A DNA stretch of 64,000 bases from Rubrobacter indicoceani (GCF_003568865.1 NZ_CP031115.1:1364001-1428000), one strand, 5' to 3'. Positions 7,892-16,339 are shown, counted from the first letter of the stretch. Numbers and translations are program-made. Notes: a model not told the origin generated them from the letters alone.

Positions 7892-9072
7892 AGCGCTACA
7901 ACAGGAAGAACACTCGCGACAGGCGGGATCTGGACGCTCACCTCGACAATCTCGGGACGACACGCTCCGGTCGTTCGGGGGGGCGTAAGCGGGGATCATC
8001 CGGCGTCAGGAACCCGAAGAACCCGCGAGCCCAGAGAAACTCCCGGCGCAGGCAGAGGTCGAACTTAGGCCCGGTGCTTCTCGGTCTTCTGGCCGTGGTG
8101 GCGGTGCTTGGGGTTGTGTACCTGATCGTCTCCTCCGCCTTCGGGGGCGAGGAGGCCGCCGGGCAGGGAGACAACGCTCAGATAGAGGTCGTGCAGGGCG
8201 ACACCCTCTCAAGTGTAGCGGACAAGTTGGAGGAGAACGAGGTCATAGGGAGTTCGTTTATGTTCACGCTTCAGGCGCGGATGAGCGGCGAGAGCGCGGA
8301 GATCAAACCCGGACGCTATACGTTCGCCCGCGGTGAGGACGGTGATTCCATTCGCACCAAGCTAACCGAGGGGGAAGCCGTCCCGACTTTTGCGTTTACG
8401 CTGCCGGAGGGTCTGACGCTGGAGCAGGCCGCGGACACGGTGGCCGAGAGCAACGGCGGAATAACGCGTCAGCAGTTTCTGGAGGCCGCCCGCAGCACCG
8501 AGTACGGTTACGCTTTTTTGGACGACCCGGCGATAAAGAACACCGAGGGCTTCCTGTTCCCGAAAAGCTACGAGTTCGAGGAGGGCACCACAGCGGATCA
8601 GGTCGTCAACCGGCTTCTGGAGCAGTACCTGCTCGAAACCGAAAACGTGGACTACGCCGGGGCCAGCGAGGACCTGAACCTGACGGAGTACGAGATACTC
8701 ACCGTTGCGTCGCTTATCGAGCGGGAGGCGGCCAACGACGAAGAGCGGGCGCGCATAGCATCCGTTATCTACAACCGGATACGGGCCGGGATGCCCCTTC
8801 AGATAGACGCGACCATTCAGTACGCCCGGGGCGAGCAGAAAGAGAACCTCTCCCTGCAGGACCTCGAGATAGATTCGCCGTACAACACCTACCAGAACCC
8901 CGGCCTCCCGCCCGGTCCTATAGCCTCGCCGAGCCTGAAATCCATCCAGGCCGCCGTTGCGCCGGAGGAGACGGATCTTGTTTACTACGTGATCACCCCC
9001 GACGGCAGCGAGCATTTCTTTACCAATAACTACGATGAGTTCCTGCAGGCCAAAGCCGAGGCCGGGCTGTAG
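7888..9072 (+). CDS. mltG: Endolytic murein transglycosylase MltG
   Basis: A 394-residue inner-membrane enzyme that cleaves nascent peptidoglycan strands. It has a long basic cytoplasmic N-terminus (about residues 1-55), one membrane helix (about 58-80), a LysM-like segment, and the YceG catalytic domain with the conserved Glu E278 in ASLIEREA and VIYNRI just after. The TTG start overlaps the ruvX stop (TTGA). The basic, low-complexity N-tail is longer than in E. coli MltG, which is usual in actinobacteria. Confidence 0.93.
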   Translation: MKRYNRKNTRDRRDLDAHLDNLGTTRSGRSGGRKRGSSGVRNPKNPRAQRNSRRRQRSNLGPVLLGLLAVVAVLGVVYLIVSSAFGGEEAAGQGDNAQIEVVQGDTLSSVADKLEENEVIGSSFMFTLQARMSGESAEIKPGRYTFARGEDGDSIRTKLTEGEAVPTFAFTLPEGLTLEQAADTVAESNGGITRQQFLEAARSTEYGYAFLDDPAIKNTEGFLFPKSYEFEEGTTADQVVNRLLEQYLLETENVDYAGASEDLNLTEYEILTVASLIEREAANDEERARIASVIYNRIRAGMPLQIDATIQYARGEQKENLSLQDLEIDSPYNTYQNPGLPPGPIASPSLKSIQAAVAPEETDLVYYVITPDGSEHFFTNNYDEFLQAKAEAGL

Positions 9073-9077
9073 CCGGG

Positions 9078-9959
9078 GTGGTAAGCTCGATATCCGTTTC
9101 GGGTGAGACAAAGCTTCTTGGAGTTGTCGGGTCTCCGGTCTCGCATAGCCTGAGCCCGGCGATGCACAACGCTTCTTTCGCCGCCACAGACCAGAACTAC
9201 CTTTACGTACCGCTCGACATCGCCCCGGAGCGGCTCTCCGAGGCGGTGAAGGGGATCTCCTACGCGGGTTTTCGGGGCTTTAACGTTACGATGCCGCACA
9301 AGGAGCGGATGGCAGAATTGATGGACGATCTCGATGTTGCGGCGGAGGTCTCCGGCGCGGTGAACACCGTCATCGTCTCGGAGCAGGGACGGCACCTCAC
9401 AGGCCTGAATACCGACGGCGGAGGTTTCGTCGAGGCGGCTTCGGAGGCTGGAATATCGCTCTCCGGCAGGTCGATCCTTGTGCTGGGAGCGGGCGGGGCG
9501 GCGGCTGCGGTCTGCGCCGCGCTCGTCGAGGCCGGATGCCTGGAGGTGAGGATCGCGAACCGCACCCCGGAGCGAGCCGGCAGGCTGGTAGCCCGGATCC
9601 TTGAACGTTTCCCCGAGGCCCGCATAGGTTTCCACCCTTACGAAAAGCTGGAGTCGGCGGTCGAAGGGGCGAACGTGATCGTCAACACGACCTACCTCGG
9701 GATGAAGGATGCGGACGAACTTCCTCTACCCGGGAGGTTGCTCGGCCCGGAGGTTGCGGTCTGCGATGCGGTGTATCGTCGGGACGCCCGCACCCGGCTT
9801 GTCCGGGCCGCTCTTGATGCCGGGTGCAGCGTGATGGAGGGTTCAAGGATGCTTCTCTATCAGGGGGTGCTCGCCCAGCGAACGTGGACGGGGGTCGAGC
9901 CGGACGTCGAGGCGATGAGCCGGGCGTTGCGGGAGGCGGGGAGACCCGAAGCCCGTTGA
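9078..9959 (+). CDS. aroE: Shikimate dehydrogenase
   Basis: A 293-residue NADP-dependent enzyme of aromatic amino acid synthesis (3-dehydroshikimate to shikimate). Shikimate-binding SPVSHSLSPAMHNA, the catalytic Lys in FRGFNVTMPHK, and the nucleotide-binding GAGGAAAAV and NRTPERA motifs are all present. GTG start at 9078, six bases after mltG. The stop overlaps the TTG of pilT. Confidence 0.95.
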   Translation: MVSSISVSGETKLLGVVGSPVSHSLSPAMHNASFAATDQNYLYVPLDIAPERLSEAVKGISYAGFRGFNVTMPHKERMAELMDDLDVAAEVSGAVNTVIVSEQGRHLTGLNTDGGGFVEAASEAGISLSGRSILVLGAGGAAAAVCAALVEAGCLEVRIANRTPERAGRLVARILERFPEARIGFHPYEKLESAVEGANVIVNTTYLGMKDADELPLPGRLLGPEVAVCDAVYRRDARTRLVRAALDAGCSVMEGSRMLLYQGVLAQRTWTGVEPDVEAMSRALREAGRPEAR

Positions 9960-11071
9960 AACCGGAGCCGCACCTCCCGGAGCTCTCCGAGATGCTCGGG
10001 GGAGCGGTTGCGCTCGAGGCGAGCGACCTGCACCTGACGGTGGGGGCTCCGCCGTCGGTGAGGGTCTCCGGGCGGGTCCGGCCCCTGCTTTCTGAGGGCG
10101 GCGCCCCCTGCCCGCCCGTCTCCCCCTCTCACGCAAGGGATGTGATCTACGGCATCCTCACCGACCGCCAGCGCAAGCGCCTGGAGGAGGACCTCGAGCT
10201 TGACTTCTCCTACACCGTCGCAAACCTCTCGCGTTTTCGGGTGAACGTGTACGTGCAGAGGGGCTCTCTCGGGGCGGCTTTTCGGATGATCCCGCACAGC
10301 ATCACCCCCCTAGAGGACCTCGGCCTGCCGAAGGTGGTCGCAGACCTTGCAGACCGCCCCCGGGGCCTTGTCCTTGTCACGGGCCCTACGGGGAGCGGCA
10401 AGTCAACGACCCTCGCTGCGATGATAGACCGCATAAACGAGGTGCGTGAAGAGCACATAATGAGCGTGGAGGACCCGATAGAGTTTCTTCACTTCCACAA
10501 GAAGTGCCTTGTAAACCAGCGCGAGGTGGGCCAGGATACCCGCTCCTTTGCAAACGCCCTGAAGCACGTCCTGAGGCAGGACCCGGACGTGATCCTTGTA
10601 GGCGAGATGCGAGACCTCGAGACCATACAGCTTGCCATCACCGCCGCCGAGACCGGGCACATGGTCTTTGCAACGCTTCACACCCAGGACGCCCCGCAGA
10701 CGGTAGACCGGGTGATAGACGTCTTTCCGCCCCACCAGCAGCAGCAGGTAAGGACGCAGCTCTCAAACGCTCTTGAGGGGGTAGTAACGCAGACGCTGGT
10801 GCAAAGAAGAGAGGAGAGAGGCGGCGGGCGGGTGGTAGCGGCGGAGGTGATGGTCGCAACAAGCGGGGTAAGGAACCTTATAAGGGAGGGGAAGAACCAC
10901 CAGATCTACTCCGCGATGCAGACCGGAGCCGGGGTGGGGATGGTGACGATGGACGCGAGCCTGGTGGACCTTGTGAGGCGGGGTGAGATCTCAAAGGAGA
11001 GCGCCCTGAAGAAGTCCTCGAACCCCGAAGAGGTGCACAGGATGCTCGGTGCCGGGCCCAGGAGGGGATGA
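9956..11071 (+). CDS. pilT: Type IV pilus retraction ATPase PilT
   Basis: A 371-residue secretion-type ATPase that powers pilus depolymerisation. It has an N-terminal PAS-like domain (LALEASDLHLTVG type), Walker A GPTGSGKST, the Asp box VEDPIEF, the Walker B region with VGEMRD, and the PilT signature HTQDAPQTVDRVIDVFPP. The TTG at 9956 overlaps the aroE stop and is chosen over an in-frame ATG at 9824 inside aroE. No PilB assembly ATPase or pilin gene lies in this window, so assembly genes must be elsewhere if the pilus is functional. Confidence 0.92.
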   Translation: MKPEPHLPELSEMLGGAVALEASDLHLTVGAPPSVRVSGRVRPLLSEGGAPCPPVSPSHARDVIYGILTDRQRKRLEEDLELDFSYTVANLSRFRVNVYVQRGSLGAAFRMIPHSITPLEDLGLPKVVADLADRPRGLVLVTGPTGSGKSTTLAAMIDRINEVREEHIMSVEDPIEFLHFHKKCLVNQREVGQDTRSFANALKHVLRQDPDVILVGEMRDLETIQLAITAAETGHMVFATLHTQDAPQTVDRVIDVFPPHQQQQVRTQLSNALEGVVTQTLVQRREERGGGRVVAAEVMVATSGVRNLIREGKNHQIYSAMQTGAGVGMVTMDASLVDLVRRGEISKESALKKSSNPEEVHRMLGAGPRRG

Positions 11072-11192
11072 CTCCGATTTCGGGAGCGGGTAAACTACCC
11101 GGTGGTGGGACGTACAAGGGTCGAAAGTAATACTTCCGGGTGATCCGCAGGCGACGGGTCGTGATCTACCCGTCGGACAAGGAGGCATAGAC
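11072..11192 (+). promoter_or_regulatory. Structured pilT-pilC intergenic leader, possible c-di-GMP-type riboswitch
   Basis: The 121-base gap folds into several hairpins. CGGGT/ACCCG (11087-11091 with 11097-11101) has an alternative partner in CTACC/GGTGG. A perfect 7-bp stem GACGGGT/ACCCGTC (11153-11159 with 11168-11174) ends seven bases before the GGAGG at 11181. The order GGGTAAAC, hairpin, GGGACG, then CCGGGTGATCCG recalls the GEMM-I (c-di-GMP) aptamer, but the usual ACGCAAAG is ACGTACAAG and no GNRA loop is seen. The structure is seen; the ligand is speculation. Confidence 0.35.
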
Positions 11193-12413
11193 ATGGAAAC
11201 CTATCGTTACCGGGCGCGGGGCCGGGACGGTGAAATACTGACGGACAGCATACAGGCCAGAGACCTCGATGCCGCGGCGGGCCGCTTGAAAGACAGAGGT
11301 CTGCTCGTCATACACGTCGAGCGGCAGAGCGGGGGGGAACGCCCGAGGTTCCGGGAGATCGAGTTCTTCGGAAGGGTTCGGACGGGTGACATCGTTGTCT
11401 TTACCCGTCAGCTGGCGACGATGGTAGAGGCCGGGATACCGCTGGTCCGGGCGCTGAGCGTGCTCGGAGACCAAAGCGAATCCCCGAAGTTCGGGGAGGT
11501 GATCTCATCCGTCCGGCGCGATGTAGAGGGTGGCTCTTCGTTCTCCGACGCCCTGCGAAAACGCGAGGATATCTTCGGGCGACTCTATGGGGAGATGGTG
11601 CGGGCGGGCGAGTACGGTGGTTCGCTCGACGGGGTTCTTCTGCGGATAGCTACGCAGCTGGAACGCGAGCAGACCCTCAGGCGACAGGTCCGCGCCGCCG
11701 TTACGTACCCGGTGTTCGTGCTGGTGGCGTCGGTCGTCGCGGCTATCTTCATGCTCACCTTTGTCGTGCCGGTCTTTGAGGGGATGTACGCGGACCTCGG
11801 CGGCGAACTCCCGCTCCCGACTCAGGTCGCGGTTTTCCTCTCGGATACGCTGATTGGCTTTGCGGGCCTCGTGCTTCTCGGGGCGTGCGTCGCCGGGGCC
11901 TTGTGGATTCGGCGGCGGCTGGCTTCGGAGGCCGGAAGGGCTCGCCTGCAGGCGCTGCTTCTCAGGATGCCCCTGGGCTTCGGGAAGCTCATGCGGAAGG
12001 TCGCGCTCGCAAGGGTCTCAAGGACGCTCGGATCTCTTGTGGCGGCCGGGGTTCCGGTGCTGGTGGCTATCGAGATCACGGCCTCGGCCTCGGGGAACGC
12101 CGTGGTCGAGGCCGCGCTCCTCAGGAGCCGGGAGGCGGTCGGACGGGGAGCTGAAATAAACGCCGCCCTCGCCGCTGAAGGGATCTTCCCCAACATGATG
12201 ACCCGCATGGTCGCGGTCGGAGAGACGACCGGAAACCTCGACGGAATGCTCTCCAAAGTCGCCGACTTCTACGAGGCCGAGGTGGAGAGCGCGGTTGCCT
12301 CTCTTACCTCGATGATAGAACCCGTCCTGATCCTCCTCGTCGGTGGCATAGTCGGCGCAACGATAGTCTCTATGTACCTGCCGATGTTCCGTGTCTTTGA
12401 GTTGATCAACTGA
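11193..12413 (+). CDS. pilC: Type IV pilus inner-membrane platform protein PilC (GspF family)
   Basis: A 406-residue GspF/PilC protein. It has two T2SSF repeats, each with a 'TRQLATMVEAGIPL'-type motif (near residue 70 and again as LGSLVAAGVPVLVA near residue 282), and membrane helices around residues 175-200, 220-240 and 370-395. It forms the platform on which PilB and PilT act. The ATG has GGAGG at 11181. The final membrane segment LILLVGGIVGATIVSMYLPMF is typical of the family. Confidence 0.93.
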   Translation: METYRYRARGRDGEILTDSIQARDLDAAAGRLKDRGLLVIHVERQSGGERPRFREIEFFGRVRTGDIVVFTRQLATMVEAGIPLVRALSVLGDQSESPKFGEVISSVRRDVEGGSSFSDALRKREDIFGRLYGEMVRAGEYGGSLDGVLLRIATQLEREQTLRRQVRAAVTYPVFVLVASVVAAIFMLTFVVPVFEGMYADLGGELPLPTQVAVFLSDTLIGFAGLVLLGACVAGALWIRRRLASEAGRARLQALLLRMPLGFGKLMRKVALARVSRTLGSLVAAGVPVLVAIEITASASGNAVVEAALLRSREAVGRGAEINAALAAEGIFPNMMTRMVAVGETTGNLDGMLSKVADFYEAEVESAVASLTSMIEPVLILLVGGIVGATIVSMYLPMFRVFELIN

Positions 12414-12529
12414 TGCAGCCGGAGATGTTCGGCGAAGCGCTGTCTGCGATGCGCATCGCCGTGTACGGAGGGGTTTCAGGACGGCAGGTCAGGAGATTTC
12501 GTCCGGCAGCGTTGTCGGGTCTTCGTTGA
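12413..12529 (+). pseudogene. 38-codon reading frame coupled to pilC, possible gene remnant
   Basis: An ATG overlaps the pilC stop (ATGA), the junction style used between real neighbours in this genome, and opens a 38-codon frame that begins MQPEMFGEALSAMRIAVY. It then runs antisense into the 3' end of the minus-strand gene at 12489. It may be the start of a former pilus-operon gene cut off when the minus-strand genes arrived, or chance. No family is recognised. Confidence 0.25.
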
Positions 12530-12779
12530 AGCCGCGCTTTTCGCCGGGCGTCGTGAGGAGTTCACAGATCCTTCCGTGGCACTCGGCTTCGGGGAGCGCG
12601 GTCTTTGTGGGGCTTCCCTCGACGGTGTAGAGGTCTTCCGCGTCGACGTAGCGGACCCTTACCTCCACCGTGCCGTCCGAAACGGTCGTGACCAACTCCA
12701 GCGTACCCGTTACCGCCCCGACCTCGGCGGTCATCACGCCGCCCCGGGTTGATTCGATCTTTGACCTGAGCTCGCCCAT
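12489..12779 (-). CDS. Hypothetical protein paired with the HNH nuclease
   Basis: A 96-residue protein on the minus strand. Its ATG overlaps the stop of the upstream nuclease gene, so the two are probably co-translated. It is acidic, predicted mostly beta-strand (LELVTTVSDGTVEVRVRYVDAEDL) and has two cysteines (in AECHGRICELL) near the C-terminus. There is no signal peptide or membrane segment. I do not recognise the family. An immunity or accessory role for the nuclease is possible but only because of the coupling. Confidence 0.6.
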   Translation of the reverse strand: MGELRSKIESTRGGVMTAEVGAVTGTLELVTTVSDGTVEVRVRYVDAEDLYTVEGSPTKTALPEAECHGRICELLTTPGEKRGFNEDPTTLPDEIS

Positions 12780-13552
12780 CAGGCCGCCCCGCAGGTTTCG
12801 AGCATCTCCTCCAGCGAGGCCTTCTCATCCGGGTTGACGCTGAGCTGGTATTCACTTTTCACCCGAGTCCACCGGATGGCGTAGTCACACCAGGCCGACC
12901 TGTCCGGGGGACGCCAGGCTTCCGGGCCGCGGTCGCCCTTGGATCGGTTCTCGCCCGCGTCGGAGGCCAGAAGGTTGTCCGGGGCGTTGGCGAAGCGTTC
13001 ACGTTTGGCCTCGTCCCAGCCTTTCGCACCGCTGCGCCAGGCGTTGGCCAGCGGAACGACATGGTCTATATCAACATCCGAGGAATCGGTGTTCGTTTCT
13101 CCGGCGTAGGGGTCTACCCAGGTTCCGGAGTCTATTGAACAGGACTCACCGACGGCGACGTTTTCTCCGTCCCGGATCAGGGCCGCGTCCCGCGTATCGC
13201 AGGATTCGCTCGGCACGTCCCAGCCGTTCTCCGCCCCGTCCGACCAGTGCGGAAAAGCCTCGCGCGAATAGCCCGACATCGAGCCGGGCCTCTCGACCGG
13301 GAGGTTCGCCAGAACCTCGCCCGCTTCGGAGACGGAACCGACCGTACCGACCGAGCTGGACCCGGACGGGCTCGTGGAGTCGCCGAGCAGCTCTTCAAGG
13401 GGAGATGCTCCGAAGTACAGCGCCAGCCCGACGATGAGCAGCCCGCCAATGGCCGTGGCCACCCGGGATGAAGAGCGTCCGGTCCGTCTTCTTCCCCTGC
13501 CCAATTCGCTCCCTTTCGCTCCTTTGGCCGAAGTCCTTCGCCAGCCTCGCAA
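12779..13552 (-). CDS. Membrane-anchored HNH endonuclease (DUF1524/GmrSD C-terminal type)
   Basis: A 257-residue protein with a basic N-terminus, one membrane helix (about residues 33-50), a Ser/Gly-rich linker and a DUF1524-type HNH nuclease domain. The domain shows the DIDHVVPLANAW core (catalytic His), RFANAPDNLLASDAGENRSKGDR, PEAWRPP and a C-terminal VKSEY...C segment, with four Cys likely forming disulfides. The orientation places the nuclease outside the membrane. TTG start at 13552. Secreted proteins of this family are common in actinobacteria and their substrate is usually DNA. It lies beside pilT-pilC but in the opposite direction. Confidence 0.8.
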   Translation of the reverse strand: MRGWRRTSAKGAKGSELGRGRRRTGRSSSRVATAIGGLLIVGLALYFGASPLEELLGDSTSPSGSSSVGTVGSVSEAGEVLANLPVERPGSMSGYSREAFPHWSDGAENGWDVPSESCDTRDAALIRDGENVAVGESCSIDSGTWVDPYAGETNTDSSDVDIDHVVPLANAWRSGAKGWDEAKRERFANAPDNLLASDAGENRSKGDRGPEAWRPPDRSAWCDYAIRWTRVKSEYQLSVNPDEKASLEEMLETCGAA

Positions 13553-13581
13553 CCTTAGCAGAGCCGGGGGGCCGGGGTAGG

Positions 13582-13587
13582 TACAAT
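13582..13587 (+). promoter_or_regulatory. Candidate rpe -10 element (TACAAT)
   Basis: TACAAT lies 45 bases upstream of the rpe TTG start, with a GGGAGAGGAG ribosome-binding tract between them. It falls in the 80-base gap between the divergent nuclease and rpe genes. A -35 is not obvious. Confidence 0.4.
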
Positions 13588-13632
13588 CTGCGCCTCTACA
13601 AAAGAGCCGGGCTACGGGAGAGGAGAACGCGG

Positions 13633-14334
13633 TTGGGTTTCTGGGGGGATCTCGGATCGGGGCCGAAAGAGAGGGTCGTCGGGGGTTCGTCGGTGCTTGC
13701 GGCGGATTTCGCGTACCTTGCGGAAGAGGTCAGAAAAACGCAGCTCGGCGGGGCGGAGTTTGTTCACTTCGACGTGATGGACAACCATCTCGTACCGAAC
13801 CTGACGATCGGTCCGGCGGTTGCGGCCTCGCTGGTCCGGGCGACCGACCTGCCGGTGGACGTTCACCTTCAGGTCTCGGACCCGGCGTCGCTTATCCGAC
13901 CCTTCGCCGAGGCGGGCGTGTCGAGCATCACCGTGCAGCCGGGGATAACAAGGCACCTGCACCGGGTGGTTTCGGAGATCCGCGAGCTCGGGTGCGAGGC
14001 CGGAGCCGTTCTCACCCCGGCGACCGGACCGGAGGAGATCGCCTGGATACTCCCGCACCTCGACTATGTGGTGGTGATGAGCGTGGAACTCGGCTTCGGG
14101 GGGCAGGGCTTTATCGAGGGGATGGTCGAAAAAGTCCGGCGGGTCGGGGAGGTGTGTAGTCTCCCGGTTGAGGTCGATGGCGGGATCACGGCCTCGACGG
14201 CGCCGCTCATGGTCGAGGCCGGGGCTCGGGCGCTGGTCGCCGGATCAGCGGTCTTCCGGGGAGATCCCACAGAGGAGATGCGGCGCATCATCGAGGCCGG
14301 ACGTTCGGCGGTCCGTCGGGCCTCCGGCGGGTGA
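13633..14334 (+). CDS. rpe: Ribulose-phosphate 3-epimerase
   Basis: A 233-residue TIM-barrel enzyme that interconverts ribulose-5-P and xylulose-5-P in the pentose phosphate pathway. Motifs are SVLAADFAYLAEEV, HFDVMDNHLVPNLTIGP (metal-binding His and catalytic Asp), VDVHLQV, and VEVDGGI near the end. The TTG at 13633 follows a GGGAGAGGAG tract; an in-frame ATG at 13468 would add 55 basic residues read through the divergent nuclease gene and is rejected. Ribulose-5-P is also the substrate for RibB in the operon that follows. Confidence 0.93.
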   Translation: MGFWGDLGSGPKERVVGGSSVLAADFAYLAEEVRKTQLGGAEFVHFDVMDNHLVPNLTIGPAVAASLVRATDLPVDVHLQVSDPASLIRPFAEAGVSSITVQPGITRHLHRVVSEIRELGCEAGAVLTPATGPEEIAWILPHLDYVVVMSVELGFGGQGFIEGMVEKVRRVGEVCSLPVEVDGGITASTAPLMVEAGARALVAGSAVFRGDPTEEMRRIIEAGRSAVRRASGG

Positions 14335-14412
14335 GAGCTTACGTTGTCGGCTTCTGTGGCGTATGGTAATTTCTCGGTGTTCTCTTGAAGTTAAGAGACA
14401 GAGGTAAATCAA

Positions 14413-14552
14413 CTTTCGGGGGCGGGTGGAATTCCCGCACCGGCGGTGATCCCGGAGGAGCGATTCCCCGGGTAGCCCGCGACCTCCCGCTGGAGCGGGG
14501 GCTGAGCCGGTGAGATTCCGGGGCCGACGGTTACAGTCCGGATGGTAGAAAG
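14413..14552 (+). ncRNA. FMN riboswitch (RFN element)
   Basis: The 140-base element has the conserved RFN blocks in order: the opening CTTTCGGGGGCGGGTGGAATTCCCGCACCGGCGGTG region, AGCCCGCGACC, GGTGAGATTCCGGGGCCGACGGTTACAGTCC, and the closing GAAAG that pairs with the opening CTTTC (14413-14417 with 14548-14552). It binds FMN and represses the riboflavin operon. The ribD ribosome-binding AAGGA overlaps the 3' arm of the closing stem, so control is probably translational; no U-tract terminator is seen before ribD. Confidence 0.95.
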
Positions 14553-14558
14553 GAAAAC

Positions 14559-15707
14559 TTGCAGCGAGATTCTTTTATGGGTCTCGCCCGCGAACTTGCC
14601 GAGCGCGGGCGTTACACGGCATCACCGAACCCGCTGGTCGGGGCGATTATCGTCCGGGACGGCGTGGTCGTGGGTGAGGGCTGGCATGTAAGGCCGGGCG
14701 AACTCCACGCTGAGGCGATGGCCCTGGATGATGCCGGAGCTGCAGCTCGTGGTGCGACCATCTACGTTACCCTCGAGCCCTGCAACCACCACCATTTCAG
14801 CCCCGGACCGCCGTGTTCGGAGGCCATCCTGGCGGCCGGTATCGCCCGCGTCGTGGTCGGACACGTTGACCCCAACCCCTGGATGAACGGCAGGAGCATC
14901 GGGATGCTGCGTAAGGCCGGTGTCTCGGTGGAGGTCGTGAACGACCCGGCGTTCGAGGTGCAAAACGAGCGGTTCTTCTGCCTGAAGCGCACGAACCGCC
15001 CGTTTGTACACCTGAAGCTCGCGGCGACGCTCGACGGGCGCATCGCGACCGCGACGGGCGACAGCAAGTGGGTTACGGGGCCGGATTCCCGGTCCGAGGT
15101 TCACCGGATGCGCGCCGAGGCCGGGGCGGTTCTTGTGGGTGCGGGGACCGCCCGTACGGACGACCCGATGCTGACGGCCCGCGACCTGCCCGAAGAGCCG
15201 CCGGTCGTCGGGCGCGTCGTTCTCGACCCGAAGGTTACGCTCCCGCCCGGGAGCGCCCTCGCCCGGAGCGCACAAGAACATCCTGTCTACCTGTTCGCAG
15301 ACAGGGGTTCTCTGGACGGGCGAGAGTCGGAGCTTGCGCGGGCCGGGGTGGAGGTTGTCGGGGTCGGTTCCCGCGATGGCGTGCTGGACCTTGAAGCCGT
15401 GCTCGACGAGCTTGGAGGTCGGGGCGTGAGCGGGGTGCTCGTGGAGGGCGGGGGTCGGACGGCGGCGTACTTCATGGAGGCCGGGCTCGTAAACAAGATG
15501 AGCGTCTTCTACGCGCCGAAGGTCGTCGGGGCGACGGGGCTTCCGATGGTCGGCGACCTCGGGGTTTCAAAGATGTCGAAGGCAAAGGACTTCCGGGTCT
15601 CGGAGGTGAGGCGGTTCGGGGAGGATGTGGCCGTCACGCTCTATCCGGGGGAGGCCCGCGTCGAGGCTCACGAAAGAGGGGAGGGTGATGTTCACCGGGT
15701 TGGTTGA
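14559..15707 (+). CDS. ribD: Bifunctional riboflavin deaminase/reductase RibD
   Basis: A 382-residue two-domain enzyme for steps 2 and 3 of riboflavin synthesis. The N-terminal cytidine-deaminase-like domain has the zinc ligands HAEAMAL and EPCNHHH...GPPC with ASPNPLVGAII. The C-terminal reductase domain starts near PFVHLKLAATLDGRIA and has WVTGPDSR and LVEGGG. The TTG start at 14559 lies just after the FMN riboswitch. The PCxxHH to PPC spacing is slightly longer than in E. coli, which should not matter. Confidence 0.95.
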   Translation: MQRDSFMGLARELAERGRYTASPNPLVGAIIVRDGVVVGEGWHVRPGELHAEAMALDDAGAAARGATIYVTLEPCNHHHFSPGPPCSEAILAAGIARVVVGHVDPNPWMNGRSIGMLRKAGVSVEVVNDPAFEVQNERFFCLKRTNRPFVHLKLAATLDGRIATATGDSKWVTGPDSRSEVHRMRAEAGAVLVGAGTARTDDPMLTARDLPEEPPVVGRVVLDPKVTLPPGSALARSAQEHPVYLFADRGSLDGRESELARAGVEVVGVGSRDGVLDLEAVLDELGGRGVSGVLVEGGGRTAAYFMEAGLVNKMSVFYAPKVVGATGLPMVGDLGVSKMSKAKDFRVSEVRRFGEDVAVTLYPGEARVEAHERGEGDVHRVG

Positions 15708-16302
15708 GGAGACGGGCCGCATCGTCGGTCTGGAGTCCGGCGGGATGCTCAGGATGGAGATAGAAGTCGGGTTTGTCGCCGAGGACGCCTCACCCGGCGA
15801 CTCCATCGCGGTAAACGGGGTCTGTCTGACGGTCGGGGAGGTGGGTTCCGGGAGGTTGACCTTCTTCGCCATGGACGAGACGATCAGACGCTCGGCTTTC
15901 GGCGGGGTCGCCGTCGGTCGTCGCGTCAACCTGGAGCGGGCTATGAGCGCGCGGGACCGTTTCGGCGGGCATATAGTCCAGGGGCACGTGGACGGCGTGG
16001 GAGAGGTCGCCTCTATCGTTCCGGAGGGGGACGCCGAACTCTGGACGTTTAAAGCGCCGGAATCGGTGCTGCGGTACACCGTCGAGAAGGGGAGCATCTG
16101 CGTTGACGGCATAAGCCTGACCGTCGTGAGCGTGGACGAGAAGCGGTTCACCGTCTCCATCCTGCCGCAGACTAGGGCGTCCACGGACCTCTCAGAGCTC
16201 TCCGTCGGGGAGAAAGTGAACCTTGAAGCGGACGTCATAGGCAAATACGTCGAGCGAATGGTTGGCCCGTGGGTCGAGCGTCGCACGGACAAGAAAACAT
16301 AA
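15688..16302 (+). CDS. ribE: Riboflavin synthase alpha subunit
   Basis: A 204-residue enzyme that dismutates two lumazines to riboflavin. It has two tandem barrel repeats beginning MFTGLVEETGRI and MSARDRFGGHIVQGHVDG, with SIAVNGVCLTV and its repeat SICVDGISLTVV. The ATG at 15688 has an AGAGGGGAGGG ribosome-binding tract and overlaps the ribD 3' end; the in-frame start at 15625 is inside ribD and lacks such a tract. Confidence 0.95.
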   Translation: MFTGLVEETGRIVGLESGGMLRMEIEVGFVAEDASPGDSIAVNGVCLTVGEVGSGRLTFFAMDETIRRSAFGGVAVGRRVNLERAMSARDRFGGHIVQGHVDGVGEVASIVPEGDAELWTFKAPESVLRYTVEKGSICVDGISLTVVSVDEKRFTVSILPQTRASTDLSELSVGEKVNLEADVIGKYVERMVGPWVERRTDKKT

Positions 16303-16339
16303 AAAACACAAAGCGTCAGAATCGAGAGGAGCATTCAGG

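Noticed and set aside
9824-9955. Upstream ATG for pilT inside aroE
   Set aside because: It would add 44 residues with no similarity to PilT and a large overlap; the TTG at 9956 overlaps the aroE stop as seen at other junctions.
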